A stretch of DNA of 50,576 nucleotides from positions 1 through 50,576 of the forward strand of contig JAFTFG010000016.1 of the NCBI GenBank assembly GCA_017449675.1, read 5' to 3'. Made by a program: the position numbers and the translations under genes. This stretch comes from Prevotella sp. (GTDB lineage: Bacteria > Bacteroidota > Bacteroidia > Bacteroidales > Bacteroidaceae). Positions 1 to 7,516 of this stretch are shown here, one piece after another. How positions within the stretch are numbered: the first letter of the stretch is position 1; each line of letters opens with the position of its first letter. The notes under the pieces are model-generated. The model did no database searches. It worked only from the letters and a program-made list of their open reading frames with translations, and was not told the origin of the DNA.

Positions 1-87
1 GGAGAGAACAGGATTCGAACCTGCGAACCGGTTTTGCCGGTTACACGCTTTCCAGGCGTGCCTCTTCAACCACTCGAGCACCTCTCC
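1..87 (-). tRNA. tRNA-Ser (anticodon GGA)
   Basis: Read on the minus strand, the sequence folds as a class II tRNA. A 7-bp acceptor stem (GGAGAGG with TCTCTCC, closed by one G-U pair) encloses a D arm, an anticodon stem CACGC/GCGTG with loop CTGGAAA, a long variable arm (ACCGGC/GCCGGT) typical of serine tRNAs, and a T arm with GGTTCGAATCC. The anticodon GGA lies at 51-53. The discriminator base and any CCA lie just outside the window, so the gene is cut by about one base at its 3' end. A Bacteroidetes-type promoter lies upstream at 126-157. Confidence 0.97.
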
Positions 88-125
88 TTAGTCTGATTTT
101 GCAGACGATCGTCAAAAATCGACTG

Positions 126-157
126 CAAAGGTACAAAGAAGTGATCAAACTGCCAAA
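126..157 (-). promoter_or_regulatory. Promoter of tRNA-Ser
   Basis: On the minus strand TTTG (154-157) is followed after 20 bp by TACCTTTG (126-133), matching the Bacteroidetes primary sigma consensus TTTG-N19/20-TAnnTTTG. Transcription would start near 119, about 30 bases ahead of the tRNA. This suggests the tRNA can be transcribed independently of the upstream tatD gene. Confidence 0.65.
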
Positions 158-159
158 TT

Positions 160-948
160 TTATAACGAGAAAATTCGAGCGACATTGCGGTTTGTCCTCT
201 CACAGATTTCTTCCTCACTCACGCCATACGCATCGGCAAGACGGGTGATGACATGACGGATAAATGCAGGCTCATTACGCTGTCCACGCATCGGGACAGG
301 AGCCATATACGGGGCATCTGTCTCTAAGACGATACGGTCTAATGGTACACAAGCCGGCAACACCTCCGGCAAGTGACTCTTCTTAAACGTCAACACGCCC
401 CCGATACCCAGTACAAAACGGTCGAACTCCAACAGTTGGCGTGCCTCCTGCTCATTACCCGTAAAACAATGGAAGACACCCCCCGGTAACTCATGCGCAT
501 ACCTTTTTAATATAGCCACCATTTCATTCTGGGCTTTCCTGCAGTGTATCATCAGCGGCAAACGCATTTCTACCGACCAACGGACCTGTTCCTCGAAAGC
601 CTCCAACTGCTCCTGTTCGTACTCACGACTCCAATAGAAGTCGAGCCCCACTTCGCCGATGGCAATTGACTGTTGGCTATTAGCGGTTAGCCTTTGGCGG
701 ATGGATGACAGTACTTCTCGCCAATCAACCTTGACTTCTTCAGGATGCAGACCAAGCATGGGATAGGCGAAGCAGGGATAACGACGGGCAACCTCCATCA
801 CCGTCTGACACGACGGAAGGTCGATGGCAGGAATAAAGACTTTTGCACAACCGGCATCCTTGGCTCGTTGTACTACTGTGTCTAAGTCATCACGAAACTC
901 CTCACCATCCAGATGGCAGTGGGTATCTATGAATTTGGCTGTTGGCAT
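160..948 (-). CDS. tatD: TatD family metal-dependent hydrolase (DNase)
   Basis: This is a 262-residue TatD-type TIM-barrel hydrolase, a two-metal enzyme family with 3'-5' exonuclease and DNA-repair roles. Metal-binding motifs are all visible: DTHCHLDG (H10 and H12), GEVGLDFY with the bridging glutamate, HCRKA, HCFTGN and LETDAPYMAP near the C terminus. The length is normal for the family. The open frame runs upstream to 1104, but that extension lies inside the next gene and is not TatD-like, so the ATG at 946-948 is the start. It begins 4 bases after the stop of the polyprenyl synthase gene, so the two are probably cotranscribed. The exact cellular substrate cannot be read from the sequence. 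Confidence 0.93.
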   Translation of the reverse strand: MPTAKFIDTHCHLDGEEFRDDLDTVVQRAKDAGCAKVFIPAIDLPSCQTVMEVARRYPCFAYPMLGLHPEEVKVDWREVLSSIRQRLTANSQQSIAIGEVGLDFYWSREYEQEQLEAFEEQVRWSVEMRLPLMIHCRKAQNEMVAILKRYAHELPGGVFHCFTGNEQEARQLLEFDRFVLGIGGVLTFKKSHLPEVLPACVPLDRIVLETDAPYMAPVPMRGQRNEPAFIRHVITRLADAYGVSEEEICERTNRNVARIFSL

Positions 949-952
949 TTGC

Positions 953-1930
953 TTACTTGTTGCGATGGAGCAGTTCTTCCATATATTGGCGCAGTGCCTG
1001 CTTACGCTCGTCTGGCACACTGACCTTTGCCAAGTAATGGGCAGCCTGTTGGAAATAGTAGTTGATCTTCTCCTCACAGAGTTGACGAATACCAATCTCG
1101 TCATACAGACGTGTGACGGCAGCCACCTTCACCTCACGATTAAAAGTCTTCGCCTCTATCCATCGCGTCAACTCCGCCCGTTGTTTCTCGTCGGCACGGT
1201 TATAGGCATTGATGAGCATATACGTCTTTTTATTAGATGTGATATCTCCACCAATGGCCTTGCCGAATACCTTCGAGTCCCCATAGACATCGAGCAGGTC
1301 ATCCTGCAACTGGAACGCCAGACCTAACTGTTCACCAAACTTATACAAGCAATCCACGTCCTGCTCAGGAGCATCAGCCAGGATTGCCCCGATCTTCGTA
1401 GCACAGGCCAGCAAGACAGAGGTCTTCAAACGAATCATCTCAATATACTCCTCCTCCCGGACATCATTACGTGTCTCGAAGGCCATATCGTACTCCTGCC
1501 CCTCACCAATCTCCAGTGCTGTCTCCGTAAAGCAATCCAACACAGAAGCCAGTTTCTCAGAAGGCACTTGTGCGATACGCTGATAGGCCAGAACCAGCAT
1601 CGAGTCACCAGAGAGGATAGCGGTATTCGCATTCCAGCGCTTATGCACCGTCTCATGACCACGACGAAGGTCTGCATTGTCCATCAAGTCATCATGCAAC
1701 AACGTATAGTTATGGTAGGTCTCCAGTCCACAAGCCGGCATCAGTATCTCTTGGGGCTGGTCCTTAAACAGGTTATAGGCCATTAGCATCAATACCGGAC
1801 GGATGCGCTTGCCCCCGATGGACAACACATATCGAATAGGATCGTATAATGACTGAGGATTACGCTCGTAAGGCAGTTGTTCTAAGAAATCATTAACCGA
1901 TTTCAGGATTTCATGGGATGTCTGTATCAT
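953..1930 (-). CDS. Polyprenyl (isoprenyl) diphosphate synthase
   Basis: This trans-prenyltransferase of 325 residues condenses isopentenyl diphosphate with allylic diphosphates in isoprenoid synthesis. The first aspartate-rich motif DDLMD is at residues 80-84, followed by LRRG. The second, DDLLD, is at 210-214. GGKRIRP (39-45) binds isopentenyl diphosphate. The first motif has no two-residue insertion (E. coli IspA has one), and a tyrosine sits five residues before it. That pattern fits a short-chain farnesyl or geranylgeranyl-type product rather than a long quinone tail, but the product length is inference. It lies between tonB (25-bp gap) and tatD (4-bp gap). ispH, from the same pathway, lies nearby. 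Confidence 0.9.
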   Translation of the reverse strand: MIQTSHEILKSVNDFLEQLPYERNPQSLYDPIRYVLSIGGKRIRPVLMLMAYNLFKDQPQEILMPACGLETYHNYTLLHDDLMDNADLRRGHETVHKRWNANTAILSGDSMLVLAYQRIAQVPSEKLASVLDCFTETALEIGEGQEYDMAFETRNDVREEEYIEMIRLKTSVLLACATKIGAILADAPEQDVDCLYKFGEQLGLAFQLQDDLLDVYGDSKVFGKAIGGDITSNKKTYMLINAYNRADEKQRAELTRWIEAKTFNREVKVAAVTRLYDEIGIRQLCEEKINYYFQQAAHYLAKVSVPDERKQALRQYMEELLHRNK

Positions 1931-1955
1931 AATCTTTAATGTTTAATGTTCCATC

Positions 1956-2675
1956 TCACAGTTTGAATACGATGGGAATACTGACTTTCGTCCGACAAGG
2001 TTTTCCGTTCTGTACACCCGGTTGCCAGTTGGGCATCATACCCAAGACCCGAAGGGCTTCCCTGTCGCACTCTCTCGACAGCGACTGTACGACTTTAAGA
2101 CCGCTAATACTACCGTCTTTCTCCACATAGAAATGAGCGATAACCATTCCTTGTGTCTTACGGAGTTGTGCGATTTTCGGATATTGCAGGTTCTTTGTCA
2201 GCCACTTCATGAATTCAACGGCACCACCAGGATATTGTGGCAGGTCCTCTACCAAACGGAATTTCAAAGGGTTATCTTCTGGATCGATACCCATCGGTGC
2301 CAATGCTTTCGGCTCCTCTTCTCCTTGTAATTCCTGTAAGAGCATCTCGTCATCACCATCACCCTCAGCCTCCGCCACCTGCTCTTCCTGAGGCGGCAGT
2401 TCCACCTGGTCATCAACAATATGCAATTGTTCCGCCTCTTTGGGTTGTGACTTCTCCGGTTCCAGATGAGCAAACTGTTCTTCCACAGACATCGGGATCA
2501 TCTCATCCTCATGCACCAGTTCACTCAGATCGAGAGTAGCATCCTCGGTCGAGGAGGGTATACTATTCCATTCCAATGTGACAAAGAACAATGCCAGTAC
2601 AACAATCAGCGCCAACAGGAACCTTGTGGTACGCTGTTGTTCGAGATCCGCCTGTGGTGTTTTCTTTTGTTCCAT
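1956..2675 (-). CDS. tonB: Energy transducer TonB
   Basis: This 239-residue TonB protein carries proton-motive-force energy from the ExbB/ExbD inner-membrane motor to outer-membrane TonB-dependent (SusC-like) transporters. It has a short cytoplasmic N terminus, one membrane segment at about residues 19-38 (FLLALIVVLALFFVTLEW), an acidic, proline-poor periplasmic linker at about 45-135, and a C-terminal TonB domain. That domain includes YPGGAVEFMKWLTKNLQYP and GMVIAHFYVEKDGSISG and ends in KVSIPIVFKL. The linker is rich in Glu/Asp/Gln rather than the usual Pro-Lys repeats. It is the first gene of a tonB, polyprenyl synthase, tatD run and has its own promoter facing away from porQ. No exbB or exbD is nearby. 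Confidence 0.93.
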   Translation of the reverse strand: MEQKKTPQADLEQQRTTRFLLALIVVLALFFVTLEWNSIPSSTEDATLDLSELVHEDEMIPMSVEEQFAHLEPEKSQPKEAEQLHIVDDQVELPPQEEQVAEAEGDGDDEMLLQELQGEEEPKALAPMGIDPEDNPLKFRLVEDLPQYPGGAVEFMKWLTKNLQYPKIAQLRKTQGMVIAHFYVEKDGSISGLKVVQSLSRECDREALRVLGMMPNWQPGVQNGKPCRTKVSIPIVFKL

Positions 2676-2712
2676 GCCGTCGGCAATAAAATCTGTTATC
2701 TCCCGTTATTAT

Positions 2713-2744
2713 TTTGCAAAGGTACGAATTAATTCATAACTTTG
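2713..2744 (+). promoter_or_regulatory. Promoter of porQ-cmk
   Basis: TTTG (2713-2716), a 20-bp spacer and TAACTTTG (2737-2744) match the Bacteroidetes consensus. Transcription would start near 2750, giving a leader of about 17-20 bases before the porQ ATG at 2767. Confidence 0.65.
2717..2724 (-). promoter_or_regulatory. -7 box of the tonB promoter
   Basis: CAAAGGTA on the plus strand reads TACCTTTG on the minus strand, a perfect Bacteroidetes -7 element 41 bases upstream of the tonB start. No clear TTTG -33 element was found for it. It sits inside the spacer of the opposing porQ promoter, so the two promoters physically interleave. Confidence 0.55.
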
Positions 2745-2766
2745 ACGCGAATTTAGGAATTATTAG

Positions 2767-3711
2767 ATGAAAAGAATCATTTTTGCCCTCATCACTATTC
2801 CTTTCACTCTCCACGCCAATGCTCAGGAGAGTCAGGAGGTGTATAGTTTCCTGCGACTGCCGGTCAGTGCGCATGTTGCGGCATTAGGCGGTGACAATAT
2901 TACTATCTGCGATGACGACCCCACCCTCATCTTCCATAATCCGGCTCTGATCTCCAATACATCAGACAAGAGTATCAATCTAAACTTCATGACCTACATG
3001 CAAGGTGCCAAGACTGCTTCTGCCTCGTTTGTCAAAGCATGGAGAGAACGCGCCACATGGGGTGTCAGTGCACAGTACATGGACTATGGGAGTATGAAGG
3101 AGACTACTGCCGATGATATTGAGTTAGGTACATTCTCCGCTAAAGACATCGCCATCGCCGGGTCGTTTGCCTACCTGCTCAGCAATCGATGGAGCGGTGG
3201 TATCTCACTACGCTTCATCACCTCATCCATTGCCGGCTACAACTCCATCGGTATTGCCGCCGACCTAGGTCTCAACTACTTTGATGAGGAGCGTGGCTGG
3301 TCGATCTCCGCTGTTGCCAAGAACCTCGGCGGACAAGTGAAAGCCTATCAAGACACCTATGAGAAAATACCTATCGACCTGCAGGTCGGTGTCTCCAAGC
3401 AACTGAATGCTGCTCCGTTACGGTTCTCCGCTACCCTATCCCGCCTCAACCGCTGGGACACCAGTTTTATCCAGCATGTTGCCATAGGCGCTGATGTTTT
3501 TCTCGGAGACTACGTCTATATCGCAGCCGGTTATAATTTCCGCCGCAGAGACGAGATGAAGATCAGCGAAGACGACGGTAGCAGTAGCCATGGTGCCGGT
3601 CTCTCCCTAGGTGCAGGACTGACCTTAAAGCGTTTCAAACTCAATGTGGCCTATGCGAAATATCATGTGTCGGCATCATCACTATTGATCAATGCGACGT
3701 ACTCGTTATAA
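2767..3711 (+). CDS. porQ: Type IX secretion system protein PorQ
   Basis: This 314-residue outer-membrane beta-barrel protein belongs to the PorV/PorQ (FadL-like) group. PorQ works with PorU, PorV and PorZ in the attachment complex that processes type IX cargo at the cell surface. A signal peptide is visible (MKRIIFALITIPFTLHANAQ). The mature N terminus has the family pattern FLRLPVSAHVAALGG followed by DDPTLIFHNPALI, then alternating amphipathic strands to the C terminus. The neighbouring cmk and ispH are the usual partners of porQ in Bacteroidetes, from memory of such genomes. Its presence agrees with the exported proteins in this window that end in type-IX-like tails. Confidence 0.9.
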   Translation: MKRIIFALITIPFTLHANAQESQEVYSFLRLPVSAHVAALGGDNITICDDDPTLIFHNPALISNTSDKSINLNFMTYMQGAKTASASFVKAWRERATWGVSAQYMDYGSMKETTADDIELGTFSAKDIAIAGSFAYLLSNRWSGGISLRFITSSIAGYNSIGIAADLGLNYFDEERGWSISAVAKNLGGQVKAYQDTYEKIPIDLQVGVSKQLNAAPLRFSATLSRLNRWDTSFIQHVAIGADVFLGDYVYIAAGYNFRRRDEMKISEDDGSSSHGAGLSLGAGLTLKRFKLNVAYAKYHVSASSLLINATYSL

Positions 3712-3714
3712 CGT

Positions 3715-3730
3715 GATATCGTAATATCGA
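3715..3730 (+). repeat. 16-bp leader motif, copy 1 (upstream of cmk)
   Basis: GATATCGTAATATCGA occurs in the porQ-cmk spacer, 14 bases before the cmk ATG. The same 16 bases occur, in the same orientation relative to the downstream gene, before the ExuT-like gene at 44508-44523. It contains the near-palindrome GATATCGTAATATC. Confidence 0.6.
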
Positions 3731-3744
3731 ACAAACAAAAAAAT

Positions 3745-4434
3745 ATGAAAAAGATTACAATAGCAATAGACGGTCATTCGTCATGCGGCAAGAGTACAAT
3801 GGCCAAAGACCTGGCCCGTGAGGTAGGTTATGTTTATGTAGATACAGGTGCCATGTACCGTAGTGTCACCCTTTTTGCACTCCGCAACGGTCTGTTTACC
3901 GCAGAAGGCATCAACGAGGACGAGTTACGCCGTCGGATGCCTGAGATCCATATCTCGTTTAAGTTCAATGCCGAGACGGGTCGTCCTGACACCTATCTGA
4001 ACGGAGAACTGGTAGAGAGTGAGATCCGTTCGATGGAGGTGTCCAATCGTGTCAGCCCAATCGCTACCCTCGGCTTTGTCCGTGAGGCTATGGTAGCCCA
4101 ACAGCAACAGATGGGTAAGGACAAAGGAGTCGTGATGGATGGCCGTGACATCGGTACTACCGTCTTTCCCAATGCCGAACTGAAGATTTATGTCACAGCC
4201 TCTGCCGAAGTACGTGCCCAGCGTCGCTATGACGAGTTGAAGGCCAAAGGGATGGAGGCTGACTATGACGATATTCTCAAAAATGTACAGGAGCGCGACT
4301 ATATCGACTCCCATCGTGAGGTATCACCCTTGCGTAAAGCCGATGATGCCATCGAACTCGACAACTCCCACATGACCATTGCCGAGCAGAAGCAATGGCT
4401 TCTGGATCGTTTCAATGAGACGGTGAGAGGATAA
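3745..4434 (+). CDS. cmk: (d)CMP kinase (cytidylate kinase)
   Basis: This is a 229-residue cytoplasmic kinase that phosphorylates CMP and dCMP with ATP during pyrimidine nucleotide recycling. The P-loop GHSSCGKS lies at residues 10-17. It is followed by [18 protein letters not shown], the NMP-binding motif, and by [17 protein letters not shown] and a lid region with RRYDE. The length is typical of bacterial Cmk. It follows porQ by 33 bases and is probably in the same transcript. It is convergent with ispH, 24 bases away. The spacer between those two holds only a weak hairpin (AAACG/CGTTT) followed by T residues. Confidence 0.96.
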   Translation: MKKITIAIDGHSSCGKSTMAKDLAREVGYVYVDTGAMYRSVTLFALRNGLFTAEGINEDELRRRMPEIHISFKFNAETGRPDTYLNGELVESEIRSMEVSNRVSPIATLGFVREAMVAQQQQMGKDKGVVMDGRDIGTTVFPNAELKIYVTASAEVRAQRRYDELKAKGMEADYDDILKNVQERDYIDSHREVSPLRKADDAIELDNSHMTIAEQKQWLLDRFNETVRG

Positions 4435-4458
4435 ATGAAGCCTTCAAACGGGTCGTTT

Positions 4459-5304
4459 TTATGCCATTAACGCATCACGGCATTGCTCCATGAGCCATTT
4501 CGGGGTGCTGGTGGCACCACAGATGCCTACCGTCTGAACACCATTGAGCCATGAGGGGTCTATCTCCTCCGGTCCCTCTATCAGACGACTGTTGGGATTG
4601 ACACGCAGGCACTCGTTGAAAAGCACCTTTCCATTACTGCTCTTACGACCACACACGAAAAGGATAAGGTCGTGCCTACTGGCAAAGGCAGAGATATTGG
4701 GCATGCGGTTTGCCACATTACGGCAGATGGTGTCGAAACTACGGAAGGTTGCCGACGGTGAGATATGCTGCTGGATGTATTCGATAATCTGGTGGAACTC
4801 ATCCAGGCTCTTCGTCGTTTGCGAATAGAGATAGACATCACGGGAGAAGTCAAGTTTCTTCACTTCCTCGAAACTCTCGATGACGATAGCCGTCGACTGT
4901 GTCTGTCCGACAAGTCCTAACACCTCCGCATGACCTTTCTTTCCAAAGATAACGATTTGTCCGTTGCCTGCCTCAAACTGCTTTTTGATTTTCTTCTGCA
5001 ACTGGAGAACCACAGGACAGGTGGCATCGATAATCTCAATATGGTTGCGCCGAGCCAGTTCGTAGGTGGCAGGGGGGTCTCCATGGGCACGCAGCAACAC
5101 CTTGACATCATGGAGTTCACGCATCTCGTCATGGTTGATGGTAATCAGTCCCATCTGTCGCAACCGCTCACACTCCATGCCGTTATGCACGATATCGCCC
5201 AAGCAATAGAGTTTATTGCCCTTTGCCAGTTCCTCCTCTGCTTTCTGTATCGCCGTAGTTACTCCGAAGCAGAAACCACTGCCATTATCTATTTCTATCA
5301 ACAT
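4459..5304 (-). CDS. ispH: 4-hydroxy-3-methylbut-2-enyl diphosphate reductase
   Basis: This is the last enzyme of the MEP isoprenoid pathway (also called LytB). It is an iron-sulfur protein that reduces HMBPP to isopentenyl and dimethylallyl diphosphate. Three conserved cluster cysteines are visible in GFCFGV (C12), DATCPVV and GICGATSTP, with the HGDPP and EEV motifs between. At 281 residues it is full length. It supplies the substrate of the polyprenyl synthase at 953-1930. It is the last gene of the alpha-2-macroglobulin, DUF1573, meaB run, 35 bases after meaB. The AT-rich leader AATCTTTAATGTTTAATC has no Shine-Dalgarno sequence, which is common in Bacteroidetes. Confidence 0.96.
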   Translation of the reverse strand: MLIEIDNGSGFCFGVTTAIQKAEEELAKGNKLYCLGDIVHNGMECERLRQMGLITINHDEMRELHDVKVLLRAHGDPPATYELARRNHIEIIDATCPVVLQLQKKIKKQFEAGNGQIVIFGKKGHAEVLGLVGQTQSTAIVIESFEEVKKLDFSRDVYLYSQTTKSLDEFHQIIEYIQQHISPSATFRSFDTICRNVANRMPNISAFASRHDLILFVCGRKSSNGKVLFNECLRVNPNSRLIEGPEEIDPSWLNGVQTVGICGATSTPKWLMEQCRDALMA

Positions 5305-5339
5305 GAAAGATTAAACATTAAAGATTAAATTCGCTTCGC

Positions 5340-6446
5340 TCAGAGATGCTGTTTCAGGGAATCGAAGTAGCGGTCGAGGAGGTCTTGCGCTGCTGTGAAA
5401 GAGGTCATCTGCCCTGCTAATACAATCCGTTCTGCCTCCAGCAACTGCTGTTGAATCACAGGATTGTTATAGAAATTAAGCCGCAGGTGCTCATTGATAC
5501 TCTCATACATCCAATACTTCGACTGTTCACTGCGACGATAGTCGAAATAGCCATTGTCTTTAACAAAGGCGATATACTCATAGATCATATCCCACACCTC
5601 TTTGATACCTAGTCCATAGAACCCGCTATAGCAGAGTACTTTAGGAGCCCAACCGCTTTCCGGCATCGGGAAGAAATGAAGGGCATTACGGAAATTGGTG
5701 GCAGCCATATGACACTTGTCAACATTCTCGCCATCACACTTATTGATCACGATACCGTCACATATCTCCATAATTCCACGCTTGATACCCTGCAGTTCAT
5801 CACCTGTGCCGGCCAGTTGGATGAGCAGGAAGAAATCCACCATCGAATGACAAGCCGTCTCACTCTGTCCGACACCCACCGTCTCTACAAATATCTTATC
5901 ATAGCCGGCTGCCTCACAGAGGATAATGGTCTCACGGGTCTTACGAGCGACACCACCCAAGGAACCTGCCGTCGGACTAGGACGGATGAAGGAGTCCGGA
6001 TGGACAGACAACTTCTCCATACGTGTCTTATCACCCAGGATACTACCCTTGGAACGCTCCGAACTGGGGTCGATGGCAAGGACAGCGAGTTTACCGCCTT
6101 TCTCCTTCAACACATAGACACCAAACTCATCGATAGAGGTGGATTTTCCGGCTCCTGGTACACCGCTGATACCCACACGGATGGAATTGCCGCTATAGGG
6201 CAGACATTTATTGATCACCTCCTGCGCCTTCGCCTGATGGTCGGGGTTGACACTCTCGACCAAGGTCACTGCCTGGGAGAGTACGGTGACATCCCCTTTG
6301 ACGATGCCCTCTACCATCTCAGCGGCAGTCAGTTCACGACGCTTAAAACGATTACGCTTCAGATAGGGGTTGATGATGGCGGGCTGTTGCACCCCACTGT
6401 TCACCTGCAGGCCAGCATATTCTGCACTATTCTCAGGATGTTCCAT
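5340..6446 (-). CDS. meaB: Methylmalonyl-CoA mutase-associated GTPase MeaB
   Basis: This 368-residue G3E GTPase protects and reloads B12-dependent methylmalonyl-CoA mutase, an enzyme of succinate-propionate metabolism. The P-loop GVPGAGKST spans about residues 95-103. It is followed by AIDPSS, a metal-binding segment FVETVGVGQSE and the guanine-specificity motif NKCDG. The C-terminal dimerisation arm is present. The mutase genes themselves are not in the window. The start lies 2 bases after the stop of the DUF1573 gene, so it is cotranscribed with it. The first 25 or so residues are less conserved in character but no better start is apparent. Confidence 0.94.
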   Translation of the reverse strand: MEHPENSAEYAGLQVNSGVQQPAIINPYLKRNRFKRRELTAAEMVEGIVKGDVTVLSQAVTLVESVNPDHQAKAQEVINKCLPYSGNSIRVGISGVPGAGKSTSIDEFGVYVLKEKGGKLAVLAIDPSSERSKGSILGDKTRMEKLSVHPDSFIRPSPTAGSLGGVARKTRETIILCEAAGYDKIFVETVGVGQSETACHSMVDFFLLIQLAGTGDELQGIKRGIMEICDGIVINKCDGENVDKCHMAATNFRNALHFFPMPESGWAPKVLCYSGFYGLGIKEVWDMIYEYIAFVKDNGYFDYRRSEQSKYWMYESINEHLRLNFYNNPVIQQQLLEAERIVLAGQMTSFTAAQDLLDRYFDSLKQHL

Positions 6447-6448
6447 GG

Positions 6449-7516
6449 TTAATATTTGGCATTAATCGTTATCACTACTTTCGAATTGTCGGGATCATTG
6501 GTTATCATCAGGATACGGGGCTTGGTACGTACCTTCATCAGTTCATCGCGTGAGGCCGTCACTTTCAACTTTGTCGCCTCACCGGGTTGCAGTGTACTCT
6601 TACCTAATGAGATACTCAGTCCATCCGTGAACATCTGCAATGACGAGATGTTTAAGGCTGTTCGTCCCACATTGGTAATCGTCACCATCTCTTTCACCTT
6701 GGACTTACCGTTGAAAACAACATCCACCGTTTCCTTAGACAACTTCATTTTGGGAGCATACTGTTTTTGTTGTGCCGTCATTTTCGTAAAAGAGGGCAGC
6801 AACACCACAGAGACACCTATCAAGTTCTCCTTGGTAGCCTTATCCCCGGGATTAGCAGCCAGATAGACAGATGACTGCGTCAGTCCGAAATCACTAATCA
6901 TGGAAGAGTTCAGTGTCACCGTCATCGTGGCAGCCCGTCCTGGGTTGACGACTTCAGGGACTACCGTTGCAGTAAGATAGGAAGGCAGGTGCATCAGGTT
7001 AGGACGCATCACCGTGCTCCCGTTATTATAAAGATGTATCTGCTCCATCGGTGTCTCTCCTTTATTGACATTATCAAACTCCAGTTCATTCTTGTCAATA
7101 CGCAGTGTACCCATCTCAATAGGATAGGTACCGGAATAATCCTGGTACTCCGTCGACACGACACCTTTCATCCTGATATAGATAGGATTCTTCGTACCAT
7201 TTGAGATGATGGCGGCCTGCTTATCAAAATGTCCAAGCATCTTAGCATCATACGTCATCTTAACCTGGAACGACTCCCCCATTCCTATCGTTGTCTTCGG
7301 GTACTCGACCACTGTACAATTACAATCTGGCTGTACAGACTCTATCTTAAGACGACGTACACTCTTGTTCTTGAATTCAAACACGGCACTGACAGGTTGT
7401 TGAAAACCTGTCTTACCTACATCAATCACTGTTTTTTCCGCAATCAGTTTCTGGGCTGCCACCGGCACCATCGCCATGAACAGCAGCATTGTTATTATCG
7501 TTTTCTTTTTCATCAT
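6449..7516 (-). CDS. Exported DUF1573 domain protein
   Basis: This 355-residue exported protein carries at least two DUF1573 units, an Ig-like (ASPM/SPD-2/hydin-type) fold common in Bacteroidetes. A signal peptide is evident (MMKKKTIITMLLFMAMVPVAAQ). The first unit (about 25-125) has the pattern ATVxFxFKNxS...PDCNCTVVEYPKTTIGMGES. Later units repeat the 'N-G-T-A-L-N-I-S-S' style turn, as in TNVGRTALNISSLQ. The function of the family is unknown; a periplasmic or surface structural role is inference. Its ATG overlaps the stop of the alpha-2-macroglobulin gene by 4 bases, implying translational coupling. Confidence 0.85.
   Translation of the reverse strand: MMKKKTIITMLLFMAMVPVAAQKLIAEKTVIDVGKTGFQQPVSAVFEFKNKSVRRLKIESVQPDCNCTVVEYPKTTIGMGESFQVKMTYDAKMLGHFDKQAAIISNGTKNPIYIRMKGVVSTEYQDYSGTYPIEMGTLRIDKNELEFDNVNKGETPMEQIHLYNNGSTVMRPNLMHLPSYLTATVVPEVVNPGRAATMTVTLNSSMISDFGLTQSSVYLAANPGDKATKENLIGVSVVLLPSFTKMTAQQKQYAPKMKLSKETVDVVFNGKSKVKEMVTITNVGRTALNISSLQMFTDGLSISLGKSTLQPGEATKLKVTASRDELMKVRTKPRILMITNDPDNSKVVITINAKY

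Noticed and set aside
949-1104. Extended N terminus of the TatD protein
   Set aside because: The extra 52 residues overlap the polyprenyl synthase gene and do not resemble TatD; the ATG at 946-948 gives the family start.
4435-4458. Terminator between cmk and ispH
   Set aside because: Only a 5-bp AAACG/CGTTT hairpin is present, too weak to call.
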